Positions 7,667 through 15,663 are shown, numbered from the stretch's first letter. The stretch: 21,591 nucleotides of DNA from JBBIOI01 sp037443425 (GCA_037443425.1 JBBIOI010000056.1:1-21591), one strand, 5' to 3'. Program-made: numbers and translations. Notes: a model not told the origin generated them from the sequence alone.

Positions 7667-8011
7667 ATGAATGAAACAATTGTTGTTTTCGTTACATGTG
7701 GCTCTGAAGAAGAGGCATTAAAGATTGGTCGAACACTGGTTGAAAAACATATTTCAGCCTGTGTAAATATAGTCTCCAGAATCAGGTCAATCTACTTCTG
7801 GGAAGGCAAGGTATATGATGAAAATGAATGGTTAATGGTTATCAAAACACAGAAGAAAAGATTTGAGGAATTAACCAGAGAAATTAAATCCCTGCATTCC
7901 TATAGTGTTCCAGAAATCATAGCCCTCAATATCTCTGAGGGCTATCCACCTTATCTAAAATGGATCATTGATACTACAGAAATTAATAAAAAAGATGAAT
8001 CCCAGACCTAA
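7667..8011 (+). CDS. cutA: CutA1 divalent-cation tolerance protein
   Basis: A 114-residue protein that fits CutA1 throughout: IVVFVTCGSEEEA (5-17), ISACVNIV (29-36), IYFWEGKV (42-49), LMVIKTQ (56-62) and LHSYSVPEIIALNISEGYPPYLKWI (76-100). CutA1 forms very stable trimers with a PII-like ferredoxin fold and has been tied to copper tolerance, although its true job is debated. It starts two bases after the AOR stop with no ribosome site of its own, so it depends on coupled translation. In this setting it may handle metal supply or signalling for the tungsten enzyme, but that is only inference. It is the last gene before a convergent intergenic region. Confidence 0.93.
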   Translation: MNETIVVFVTCGSEEEALKIGRTLVEKHISACVNIVSRIRSIYFWEGKVYDENEWLMVIKTQKKRFEELTREIKSLHSYSVPEIIALNISEGYPPYLKWIIDTTEINKKDESQT

Positions 8012-8088
8012 ATAAATCTCTCGATTCTTTATAAAATACGTATTCTGTATCAATTTAATCTTCCCTCCTTAAAGAGACTGTGTCGTAA

Positions 8089-8171
8089 TGTCATTCTGAG
8101 GCTTTAGCCGAAGAATCTATGTTTTATAATGATTTTAATTCTATAGATTCCTCGCTTCGCTCGGAATGACA
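8089..8171. repeat. Long palindrome, TGTCATTC...GAATGACA type
   Basis: The arm at 8089-8120 (starting TGTCATTCTGAG, ending GAAGAATCTAT) pairs with 8143-8171 (starting ATAGATTC, ending CTCGGAATGACA) with few mismatches, around a loop of about 22 AT-rich bases. This matches a widespread class of dispersed bacterial palindromes of the form GTCATTCTGAGCGAAGCGAAGAATC. Confidence 0.7.
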
Positions 8172-8271
8172 GGGGAAGTAAGCTCGGAATGACACTCCTT
8201 TTTTGTCATTTCGAGGCGCAGCCGAGAAATCTTTCCTAAAGATTACTAGGGGAAGTAAGCTCGGAATGACA
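8171..8271. repeat. 24-bp perfect direct repeat flanking a second palindrome
   Basis: The bases at 8171-8194 recur exactly at 8248-8271 (starting AGGGGAAGTAAGC, ending GGAATGACA). The second copy is the right arm of a palindrome whose left arm begins TGTCATTTCGAG at 8204. Inside is a 7-bp hairpin (8228-8234 with 8238-8244, loop CCT). The arrangement looks like a duplicated or recombined half of the dispersed palindrome. Confidence 0.65.
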
Positions 8272-8381
8272 AACATGGCATACACCCCATTGCAACACAG
8301 TCTTAAAAAGGAGGGAATCTCTCCCTTTATATTTGGAAACCTTCTCTTTAGCAATGGAGGGATTATTCACTTTTAAAATTG

Positions 8382-9851
8382 CTAAGATTTTGCAAGATTT
8401 GGTTTTTTAAGATGAAAATCCGTATTCTGCTCAAATGTATATGCAACCCTTAAAATCTTTCCCTCCTCAAAATGATTCCCCATTATCTGTAAGCCTATGG
8501 GAAGGTTTTCACGACTAAAACCACACGGTATGGAGATTGCGGGAATGCCAGTTAGGTTAACAGGGATCGTATAGATATCTGATAGATACATCTGCAGTGG
8601 ATCTTTAACCTTTTCACCAATCTTAAAGGCGGGTGTTGGAGTAGTAGGTGTAACTATGACCTCAACGTTCCTAAAGGCTTCATCAAAATCTCTTCTCATA
8701 AGTGTTCTAACCTGTGAGGCCTTCTTATAGTAGGCTTCGTAATATCCTGCTGAAAGGACATATGTCCCTAATATGATACGCCTTTTTACTTCTTGACCAA
8801 ATCCCTCTGCCCTTGTTTTAAAATACATATCCATTAAGTCTTTATATCCCTTTTTTCGAAAACCATACTTTACCCCATCGTAACGGGCAAGGTTAGAACT
8901 TGCCTCAGCAGTACAGATGATATAGTAAACCGCTACTGCATATTTTGTATGTGGTAGGGATATCCTCACGATCTTAGCCCCTAATCTTTCCAATATCCTT
9001 ATTGCCTCCTCTATTGCCCTTTCAACATCAGGATCCATCCCTTCAATAAAGTATTCATCAGGTACCCCTATCTTCATCCCTTTTATATCATTCCTTAGAA
9101 ACTCTTTATAATCAGGGACATCAATATTAACAGATGTGGAGTCAAATGGATCATAACCACTTATAGCATTCATCATTATTGCACAATCAGTAACATCCTT
9201 AGTTATGGGACCAACCTGATCTAAGGATGATGCAAAGGCAATAAGGCCATATCTTGATACCCTTCCATAGGTAGGCTTCATACCTACAACACCACAGCAA
9301 GCTGCAGGTTGTCTTATCGAACCACCCGTATCTGTTCCTAAGGCTGCAATGCATTCATCCGCCCCAACTGCAGAAGCAGAGCCTCCACTTGAGCCACCAG
9401 GTATACATTCTAAATTCCATGGATTCCTTGTCAGCTTAAAGCCAGAGTTCTCTGTTGATGAGCCCATTGCAAATTCATCCATATTCAATTTCCCTAAAAA
9501 TACCGCATCCTGATCCTTCAACTTTCTAATCACAGTTGCATCATAAAATGGGATATATCCAGAAAGTATCTTTGAAGCACAAGTTGTTTCAATACCCTTT
9601 GTACATAGTATATCCTTAATTCCGATTGGTATACCAGCAAGTTCTCCAATCTGCCTTCCTTCTGAAATCTTTCTATCTACCTCTTCTGCCTTTTTAAACG
9701 CCTCTTCCCTTGTAACTAAAAGATATGCACCTATAACATTATCTAAGGCCTCGATCCTCGAAATTAGAGTTTCGGTCACCTCTTTTGAGGTAACCTCTTT
9801 CTTTATTAATAGCTCGTGTAATTCGTGTATAGTTAGGCTGTAAAGTTCCAT
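8382..9851 (-). CDS. gatA: Asp/Glu-tRNA amidotransferase subunit A
   Basis: A 489-residue amidase-signature protein, full length for GatA. The Ser-cisSer-Lys triad is K79 (PIGIKD), S154 (PGGSSGGSAS) and S178 (GTDTGGSIRQP). These numbers equal those of Staphylococcus GatA when the ATG at 9851 is used, which supports that start over a TTG three codons earlier (9860). GatA releases ammonia from glutamine for GatB, which converts Glu-tRNA(Gln) or Asp-tRNA(Asn) to the amide form. The start lies one base after the gatC stop. gatB is not in this window. The gene is the last of the operon and converges on cutA. An 8-bp inverted repeat (8348-8355, 8378-8385) overlaps its end but has a long loop and no U-tract. 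Confidence 0.95.
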   Translation of the reverse strand: MELYSLTIHELHELLIKKEVTSKEVTETLISRIEALDNVIGAYLLVTREEAFKKAEEVDRKISEGRQIGELAGIPIGIKDILCTKGIETTCASKILSGYIPFYDATVIRKLKDQDAVFLGKLNMDEFAMGSSTENSGFKLTRNPWNLECIPGGSSGGSASAVGADECIAALGTDTGGSIRQPAACCGVVGMKPTYGRVSRYGLIAFASSLDQVGPITKDVTDCAIMMNAISGYDPFDSTSVNIDVPDYKEFLRNDIKGMKIGVPDEYFIEGMDPDVERAIEEAIRILERLGAKIVRISLPHTKYAVAVYYIICTAEASSNLARYDGVKYGFRKKGYKDLMDMYFKTRAEGFGQEVKRRIILGTYVLSAGYYEAYYKKASQVRTLMRRDFDEAFRNVEVIVTPTTPTPAFKIGEKVKDPLQMYLSDIYTIPVNLTGIPAISIPCGFSRENLPIGLQIMGNHFEEGKILRVAYTFEQNTDFHLKKPNLAKS

Positions 9852-9852
9852 T

Positions 9853-10131
9853 TTATTCAATTATCCTTGGTACCCTAAAATGACCATCCTCTTCTTCTGG
9901 CGCAATCCCAAGGATCTCTTCCCTTGGAAAAGAAGGCCTCACCTCATCATCTCTAAAAACATTATAGAGAGGAATTGCATGAGATGTAGGTTCCACACCA
10001 CTTGTATCAACCTCATTGAGCTGCTCCATGTAAGAAAGGATCTGTTCCAGTTGAGCTCCAAATATCGTTTTTTCTTCCTGAGAAAGCTCAATCCTTGCAA
10101 GCCTTGCCACTTTTTCGATATCCATCTTCAT
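9853..10131 (-). CDS. gatC: Asp/Glu-tRNA amidotransferase subunit C
   Basis: A 92-residue GatC. Typical marks are VARLARIELSQEE (8-20), LEQILSYMEQLNEVDTSGVEPTSHA (28-52) and the C-terminal FRVPRIIE. GatC wraps around GatA and tethers it to GatB. Two ATGs lie at the start (10131 and 10125); GAGGGG six bases before the first favours 10131. It sits 22 bases after valS and one base before gatA, so it is clearly co-transcribed. Normal family length, nothing missing. Confidence 0.95.
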   Translation of the reverse strand: MKMDIEKVARLARIELSQEEKTIFGAQLEQILSYMEQLNEVDTSGVEPTSHAIPLYNVFRDDEVRPSFPREEILGIAPEEEDGHFRVPRIIE

Positions 10132-10153
10132 CTTAAACCCCTCTATTAAATCC

Positions 10154-12823
10154 TCAACCTAACATCTCCTTTATCTTCCTCATATTTTCTTCCATTTTTT
10201 CTTTAACTATCTTATATTGGGTTGCCTTTTCCAATTCCTGCTGAACTACTTCCCTTGGTGCCTTTGAAAGGAATCCCTGATTGGAGAGTTTCCTCTCTAC
10301 AAAAGAAATATCCTTTTCAATCTTTGATATCTCTTTTTGAATCCTTCTCAGCTCTGCCTCCATTTTTGTTCTTTCCATTGGAATGAATATCTCTATATCG
10401 TTTATCCTTGAGAATGCACTAATTGGTGGCCTTTTAATCTCTTTTTCAATCCTTATTTCTCTTGCCCTGGCTAAGTTCTGGATAAATATTCTGTTTCTCT
10501 GTATCATCAACTCATCGTTTTCTTCCCCCACATTAAATATCACATCAATATGCTCTGAAGGTTGAATATTCATCTCAGCCCTGATGTTTCTTATTGCTGT
10601 TATAAGATCTATCAATTTTTCCATCTCTTTTTCTATTCTTTCATCATAAAATTGAGGGTCTGGACGTGGAAAGTCAGCTATTGTTATCGAGCTTGCCTTA
10701 TTCACTATAGGGAGCTTCTGCCATATCTCCTCTGTAACAAAAGGCATAAATGGATGTAGAAGCCTCAATATCCCATCGAGAACTTCAAGCAGTGTCTTCT
10801 TAGATACGGCCTTTCTTTTCCTATCCTGATCCTGATATAGAAAAGGTTTAACCATCTCGACATACCAATCACAAAATTGATGCCATACAAAGTGATAGAG
10901 TATATGTGTTGCCTCACTAAATTTATATTCATCTAATGCTGCCCTCACCTGAGATATGATTTGACTCAACCTCCCCCTTATCCATATATCTGGAAATCCA
11001 TAATCTTCTCTATGAACCTCTATTTGAAGATCCTCATCATCGATTCCATTCAGGTTCATCAATACGAATCTCGATGCATTCCATATCTTATTTACAAAAT
11101 GGCGATATCCCTCTGTCCTCGATTCAGAAAGTTTCAGATCACTTCCAGGCATTGTTAATGATGCGAGTGTAAACCTCAGTGCATCAGCGCCAAAACGTTC
11201 AATCCATTCAATCGGGTCAACAACATTCCCCCTCGTCTTAGAATATTTCTCTCCCTTTTCATCCCTTACTAATCCATGGATATATACATCCCTGAATGGT
11301 ACATCACCCATAAACTTTAATCCCATCATCATCATACGGGCAACCCAGAAAAACAGGATGTCAAACCCTGTAACCAAAACTGATGTTGGATAAAATTTTT
11401 TTAGCTCTTTTGTTTCCTTGGGCCATCCCATGGTTGAGAAGGGCCAAAGTGCAGAGCTGAACCAGGTATCTAAAACATCTTCTTCTGCCCTTAAATTATT
11501 TGATCCACATCTTTTACATGAATCAGGAGTTTCTTTAGCTACGTTAATTTCATTACACGACTCGCAATACCATGCTGGAATCCTGTGACCCCACCATATC
11601 TGACGTGATATACACCAATCACGTATATTTTCCATCCACTCAAAATATGTCTTTTCCCACATGGAGGGAATAATTCTCGTTCGTCCCTCTCTTACAGCAT
11701 CGATTGCAGGCTTTGCTAATGGCTTTGTCTTTACAAACCATTGAAGAGATAGATTTGGTTCTACTATGGTCTTACAGCGATAACAATGCCCCACCTTGTG
11801 TTGATAGTCTTCTATTTTTATAAGGGTTCCATCCCCCTCAAAATCTTCAACTATCTTTCTTCTGCATTCGAATCTATCCATCCCTTTATATGGACCTGCA
11901 TTTTCATTCATCTGCCCTCTCTCATCAATTACCTTGATATTTGGAAGATTGTGTTTTAAACCAATCTCAAAATCGTTAAAATCATGGGCAGGAGTTATCT
12001 TTAAACAACCCGTTCCGAATTCCATATCAACATAAGGATCTGCAATAACGGGTATCTCACGGTTCAATACGGGTAAGATTACTATCCTGGATATAAATTC
12101 CTTATAACGTTGATCATCTGGATTTACTGCCACTGCTGTATCACCAAGCATCGTCTCAGGACGGGTTGTTGCTACTATTAAAAATCTACTGCTGTCTTTT
12201 AATGGATATTTCAAATAATAGAGCTTTCCCAAGATCTCTTGATGTTCAACCTCAAGATCAGAAAGGGCTGTCTGGCACCTTGGACACCAGTTTATAATAT
12301 AATTACTTCTATAAATAAGCCCTTCTTCATAAAGCCGTATAAAAACCTCTTTGACTGCATCTGAAAGACCTTCATCCATTGTAAATCTCTCTCGACTCCA
12401 ATCACAGGAAGCCCCTAATCTTTTGAGCTGGCTTATGATTGTCCCTCCTGACCGCTCTTTCCACTCCCAAACCCTTTCAATAAATTTCTCCCTTCCTAAT
12501 CGATGCCTATCAAGCCCCTCCTTTAAAAGCTCCCTTTCCACAACGTTCTGCGTTGCAATTCCTGCGTGATCAGTACCTGGCATCCAAAGCACATTATATC
12601 CCTGCATCCTTTTATATCTTACCAGGATATCTTGAAGTGTATTGTTTAGTGCATGACCTATGTGGAGAACGCCTGTAACATTTGGTGGTGGGATAACAAT
12701 ACTGAAGGATTCCTTTTGTGAATCCTCATCTGCCCTGAAGTAATTATTTTCCAGCCAGTATCTATACCATTTATCCTCCACTTTATGTGGATCATAAGAT
12801 TTCTCCAAAATATCTGAAGACAT
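10154..12823 (-). CDS. valS: Valyl-tRNA synthetase
   Basis: An 889-residue class Ia synthetase. The HIGH box is at 54-57 (PNVTGVLHIGHALN) and the second signature at 526-530 is KYSKT followed by RGNVVDP, a variant of KMSKS. The CP1 editing domain has TTRPETMLGDTAVAV (219-233) and TPAHDFNDFEIG (277-288). Four cysteine pairs (C180/C183, C347/C350, C420/C423, C436/C439) look like zinc-binding knuckles. The C-terminus (about 815-889) is the coiled-coil arm typical of bacterial ValRS. It charges tRNA-Val and hydrolyses mischarged Thr-tRNA-Val. It lies 19 bases downstream of the receiver-domain gene and 22 bases upstream of gatC, in one transcription unit with GatCA. Confidence 0.97.
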   Translation of the reverse strand: MSSDILEKSYDPHKVEDKWYRYWLENNYFRADEDSQKESFSIVIPPPNVTGVLHIGHALNNTLQDILVRYKRMQGYNVLWMPGTDHAGIATQNVVERELLKEGLDRHRLGREKFIERVWEWKERSGGTIISQLKRLGASCDWSRERFTMDEGLSDAVKEVFIRLYEEGLIYRSNYIINWCPRCQTALSDLEVEHQEILGKLYYLKYPLKDSSRFLIVATTRPETMLGDTAVAVNPDDQRYKEFISRIVILPVLNREIPVIADPYVDMEFGTGCLKITPAHDFNDFEIGLKHNLPNIKVIDERGQMNENAGPYKGMDRFECRRKIVEDFEGDGTLIKIEDYQHKVGHCYRCKTIVEPNLSLQWFVKTKPLAKPAIDAVREGRTRIIPSMWEKTYFEWMENIRDWCISRQIWWGHRIPAWYCESCNEINVAKETPDSCKRCGSNNLRAEEDVLDTWFSSALWPFSTMGWPKETKELKKFYPTSVLVTGFDILFFWVARMMMMGLKFMGDVPFRDVYIHGLVRDEKGEKYSKTRGNVVDPIEWIERFGADALRFTLASLTMPGSDLKLSESRTEGYRHFVNKIWNASRFVLMNLNGIDDEDLQIEVHREDYGFPDIWIRGRLSQIISQVRAALDEYKFSEATHILYHFVWHQFCDWYVEMVKPFLYQDQDRKRKAVSKKTLLEVLDGILRLLHPFMPFVTEEIWQKLPIVNKASSITIADFPRPDPQFYDERIEKEMEKLIDLITAIRNIRAEMNIQPSEHIDVIFNVGEENDELMIQRNRIFIQNLARAREIRIEKEIKRPPISAFSRINDIEIFIPMERTKMEAELRRIQKEISKIEKDISFVERKLSNQGFLSKAPREVVQQELEKATQYKIVKEKMEENMRKIKEMLG

Positions 12824-12842
12824 CGTTGCAATTTTATCCTCC

Positions 12843-14231
12843 CTAATCTTTATCTCCTTGTTTAAGACGTTTTATCTCTTCACGAATTGCCTTCTCTGCC
12901 AGATCAGGAACAATCTCGCTAACCATCTTCTCTATCCTCTCCACTGTTAGATTCAGAATATTCTGTGTCATCTCAGGTAGTATCTTTGTAATGAAATCAC
13001 TTACCATATCCTGAACGCCTTTAAGTATAACCTCTTCAAGCTGCTTATCTATTGGCCTGAGTGGTTTCTTCTCCTCAAAAACCTTTGGTGCCTCAATCTC
13101 TTCTAATTTTTCTATTGCTATCTCTTCTGGAATAACCTCCTCTTCAGGCATTCCTTCATTATAAAAAATCTCTTCTTTAGGCTCCTCAATCACTTTTATC
13201 TCTTCCTCTTTTAATATCTCTTCAAAAAATTCTTCAGGAAGCTCTTCTTCTGGAATCTCCTCAACCCTTTCCTCTTCAATCCCGGCAAATGAGACCTCTT
13301 CCGAAGTCTCCTTCATTTTTTCTTCCTCTATAAAAGAGACTGGGGCAAGCTCTTCCTCTAATGGTTCTTCTTTTAAAGGCTCAGGCCCAACCTCTCTACT
13401 AAGTGCAGCTTCAAAATCTTCAAAACTCTGTATCTCCACCCTTCCTTCTTCAAATTCTTTAGGTATCTCTGTTGATGATACAGCCTCTTTCTCTATCCTC
13501 AATTCCTCGTCTATCGTTGGTTTAAGTTGCTCAACTTTTTGTAGTATTTCCTCAAGCTCTATCTTTTCAAAGAGTTCATCCTCAGGTTTTCTTTCCTCTT
13601 TAGGAATTAGCTCTCTATCGAATTCCATTCCTAAGTGAGCCTCCTCAAAAGATGCCTTTTCAATAAATTCACCTCTTTGCGAAGGGATAATATCGTCAAT
13701 ACTTAACCTTGTTTCACCCTCCTCTATAACATCCACCAATTCTATAATCTCTTCTTCCTCTTCTTCCAATTTTAGTTCATCTGAAGCAATCTTTTCTAAA
13801 TCAGATAAAGATTGCCAGCCTTCATCCTTTACCTTTAGGTCTTCTACACCTTCACTAAGAGAGGCCTCCTCTAATAGTCTATCAACCATATTCAATATTT
13901 CATCTTCCTTAAGTGGCCTCGATATTACACCATCTGCTTTTGCTTCAATACGTTCTTGATCTGATATCTCCTCAAAAAAATTTGATAGAAGTATACATGG
14001 GATATTTTTGTATTCTGGATTATTCTTAATATTCTTGCAAAGTTCCAAGACATCATCATCAACCAGATTTTTACTCGCAATAATGAGATCAGGTTTAAAG
14101 AGTTTTATCCGCATAAGTGTCTCTTTACAGCTCTCAGAAAAGAATATATTATAATCAGTAGAGTCAAAGAGTCTTTGAAACTCTTCCTGATCCCCCTTGT
14201 CCGAGTCGGCAATTAATATCTCTTTTGTCAT
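12843..14231 (-). CDS. Degenerate receiver-domain protein with long acidic linker and C-terminal helices
   Basis: A 462-residue protein in three parts. Residues 1-122 are a response-regulator receiver fold (EILIADSD, KPDLIIASKNL, CILLSN), but the phospho-acceptor position is Ser53 instead of Asp and the conserved KP lysine is Arg (SRPLK), so it should not be phosphorylated normally. Residues about 123-390 are dominated by Glu with Pro and no fold signature, likely disordered and strongly negative. Residues about 392-458 are amphipathic helices ending VPDLAEKAIREEIKRLKQ. This plan recalls pseudo-receiver scaffolds (FrzS, AglZ) and, in the acidic linker plus C-terminal helices, PopZ-type polar organisers. 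AAGGAG lies 9 bases before the ATG. It heads the operon with valS-gatC-gatA. Function is unknown. Confidence 0.75.
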   Translation of the reverse strand: MTKEILIADSDKGDQEEFQRLFDSTDYNIFFSESCKETLMRIKLFKPDLIIASKNLVDDDVLELCKNIKNNPEYKNIPCILLSNFFEEISDQERIEAKADGVISRPLKEDEILNMVDRLLEEASLSEGVEDLKVKDEGWQSLSDLEKIASDELKLEEEEEEIIELVDVIEEGETRLSIDDIIPSQRGEFIEKASFEEAHLGMEFDRELIPKEERKPEDELFEKIELEEILQKVEQLKPTIDEELRIEKEAVSSTEIPKEFEEGRVEIQSFEDFEAALSREVGPEPLKEEPLEEELAPVSFIEEEKMKETSEEVSFAGIEEERVEEIPEEELPEEFFEEILKEEEIKVIEEPKEEIFYNEGMPEEEVIPEEIAIEKLEEIEAPKVFEEKKPLRPIDKQLEEVILKGVQDMVSDFITKILPEMTQNILNLTVERIEKMVSEIVPDLAEKAIREEIKRLKQGDKD

Positions 14232-14282
14232 TTTAATTTCTCCTTATTTTTATGAAGAGAAAATATTTAAAACTCTTGATTT

Positions 14283-14311
14283 TTTTTATCATAAGGGGGT
14301 TAAATTGTCAA
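14283..14311 (-). promoter_or_regulatory. Candidate promoter of the receiver-valS-gatCA operon
   Basis: On the minus strand a perfect TTGACA (14306-14311), 17 bases and TAAAAA (14283-14288) lie about 50 bases before the start codon. The -35 box is only 13 bases from the end of the repeat element at 14324, so the element borders the operon promoter. Confidence 0.4.
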
Positions 14312-14323
14312 GAAATTCTGATG

Positions 14324-14561
14324 GACCTCTGAAAGAGTCCTTAAAAGGTTGGGGATGTAGGTTCAAAAATAGCCTTTTTTATTAGTCATTGCGAGCACCC
14401 AAAGGGTGCGTGGCAATCTCATAGAGTTCTTGTTTAGTTCTGAATGAAAATTTGGAAGAGATTGCTTCAGCTTCACCTCGCAATGACAGTTTGGGGCTCG
14501 AAGGCTTTTTCACCCCACCTCCCCATTTATGAAAGAATTTTTAAATAGTTTTTCAGAGGTC
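14324..14561. repeat. MITE-like inverted-repeat element, copy B (family 1)
   Basis: Perfect 11-bp inverted ends (GACCTCTGAAA at 14324-14334, its complement at 14551-14561) enclose 238 non-coding bases. Both ends continue inward with the same motif, GGGGATGTAGGTTCAAAAA on the left and GGGGAGGTGGGGTGAAAAA on the right read inward, after a variable spacer. The same end sequence occurs in copy A at 4012-4171. The centre holds a GTCATTGCGAG palindrome. It lies between the dGTPase-like gene and the receiver-domain gene. Confidence 0.65.
14385..14487. repeat. GTCATTGCGAG...CTCGCAATGAC dispersed palindrome
   Basis: Outer arms of 11 bp (14385-14395 with 14477-14487) and inner arms of 8 bp (GCAATCTC 14413-14420 with GAGATTGC 14458-14465) pair around an AT-rich centre. 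A tight side hairpin GCACCC-AAA-GGGTGC (14395-14409) sits in the left arm. This is the familiar CATTGCGAG/GCAATCTC dispersed repeat of many bacterial genomes. Confidence 0.75.
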
Positions 14562-14589
14562 TCCTGACTCATAAATAAAGGCCCTTCTT

Positions 14590-15633
14590 TTAAAGAATCA
14601 TCCAGGGAAGTGGAAGAAATATCTTCTCATAAAGGCTAAATGCATATCGATCAGTCATTCCAGCTATAAAATCACATACGCACCTTTCCAAGGAATCATA
14701 TAAAGAATCTTTTCCTATCAGCGATAAAAAATAGTCTTCATTATCAACGAGATAATAATATAATTCTTTTAATACCTTTGATGCCTTGTGAAAATCAGAA
14801 TGAACAGCCTCGTTTTCGTAAACTCGGTCCCAAAGAAAATCCCTCAATTTCCACATTGCTAATAAAACATCTTCTGAAATAGCAATCTGTGTCCCACCAT
14901 TGTGCAATGTTTCAGAAATGACATCCTTTACCATTGTATCGATTCTCTTTGAATGGGTTTCTCCTAATCTTTGAATACAATCCTTTGGAAGATCATTCTG
15001 AGATATAACCCCTCCTCGAATTGCATCATCAATATCATGATTTATATAGGCGATTATATCCGCTATTCTTACAACCTGTCCCTCAAGTGTGGAGGCCATG
15101 GTAGAAGGGTCTTGACTAAGGATATCACCTTTACCCTTACTATGTTTTAAAATGCCCTCCCTCACTTCGAATGTAAGGTTTAGGCCACGGCCGTCTCTCT
15201 CTAAGATATCAACAACCCTTAAGCTCTGGTCAGCATGATTAAACCCACCTGGAACAATCTCATTTAATGTCTCTTCCCCTGCGTGTCCAAATGGTGTATG
15301 ACCAAGGTCATGTCCCAATGAAATTGCTTCAGTAAGGTCTTCATTTAGACGAAGGGCCTTTGAAATCGTCCTTGCAATCTGTGAAACCTCCAATGTATGG
15401 GTTAATCTTGTTCTATAGTGGTCCCCAGTTGGAGCAAGAAAGACCTGTGTCTTATGTTTCAATCTCCTGAAAGATTTTGAATGAATAATCCTATCACGGT
15501 CATGCTGAAAGGAAGGTCTTATAGAGCACTCCTCCTCAAGGTATTTGCGACCTTTTGTCATCGAGCTTAATGTAGCAAAAGGGGAAAGTAACTTCTTCTC
15601 CTGCTCCTCAAGCTCCTCTCTAATGGTTCTCAA
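14590..15633 (-). CDS. dgt: Deoxyguanosinetriphosphate triphosphohydrolase-like protein
   Basis: A 347-residue HD-domain hydrolase of the Dgt/SAMHD1 family. Signature stretches are FQHDRDRIIHSKSFRRLKHKTQVF (42-65), H79 (RLTHTLEV), the HD pair H108-D109 in LGHDLGHTPFGHAGE, with H112 and H117, and IADIIAYINHDIDDA (about 191-205). Enzymes of this family cleave dNTPs to deoxynucleoside and triphosphate; many of the 340-residue type act on several dNTPs and need a dNTP activator. The start codon is TTG at 15633, supported by AGGAG 9 bases upstream and by the RTIREELEE opening common in the family. It is divergent from the tRNA nucleotidyltransferase gene, and element B lies just downstream. Confidence 0.93.
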   Translation of the reverse strand: MRTIREELEEQEKKLLSPFATLSSMTKGRKYLEEECSIRPSFQHDRDRIIHSKSFRRLKHKTQVFLAPTGDHYRTRLTHTLEVSQIARTISKALRLNEDLTEAISLGHDLGHTPFGHAGEETLNEIVPGGFNHADQSLRVVDILERDGRGLNLTFEVREGILKHSKGKGDILSQDPSTMASTLEGQVVRIADIIAYINHDIDDAIRGGVISQNDLPKDCIQRLGETHSKRIDTMVKDVISETLHNGGTQIAISEDVLLAMWKLRDFLWDRVYENEAVHSDFHKASKVLKELYYYLVDNEDYFLSLIGKDSLYDSLERCVCDFIAGMTDRYAFSLYEKIFLPLPWMIL

Positions 15634-15663
15634 TTGACAATTCTCCTTTTAATCATCTACTAT

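Larger units (their letters stand above)
8062..8316. repeat. Inverted-repeat element with nested palindromes (family 2)
   Basis: The 28-base ends at 8062-8089 and 8289-8316 are inverted repeats with 22 of 28 positions matching; both begin TCCCTCCTT and share ACTGTGT. Between them are two palindromic modules built from GTCATT...GAATGAC. The whole 255-base unit fills the space between convergent cutA and gatA. No transposase is present. The layout suggests a non-autonomous element or a repeat cluster; it may also serve as a two-way transcription stop for both operons. A minus-strand reading through the repeats gives the CHSERSEES peptide seen when such repeats are mistranslated. Confidence 0.6.

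Noticed and set aside
8171..8271. Direct repeats as a possible CRISPR remnant
   Set aside because: Only two copies, 77 bases start to start, and the repeat is part of a palindromic element; there are no cas genes.
8124..8354. A 76-codon minus-strand open frame containing CHSERSEES
   Set aside because: It translates the dispersed palindromes at 8089-8271; this peptide is a known artefact of such repeats and there is no ribosome site or family match.
8348..8385. Inverted repeat TTAGCAAT/ATTGCTAA at the gatA end as a terminator
   Set aside because: The loop is 22 bases, the stem is AT-rich and overlaps the stop codon, and no U-tract follows on the minus strand.
9852..9860. A TTG start for gatA three codons upstream
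   Set aside because: The ATG at 9851 gives the triad numbering K79/S154/S178 found in characterised GatA and avoids overlapping gatC.
12843..14231. Calling this gene a functional two-component response regulator
   Set aside because: The phospho-acceptor Asp is Ser53 and the conserved Lys is Arg, there is no DNA-binding output domain, and no kinase is nearby.
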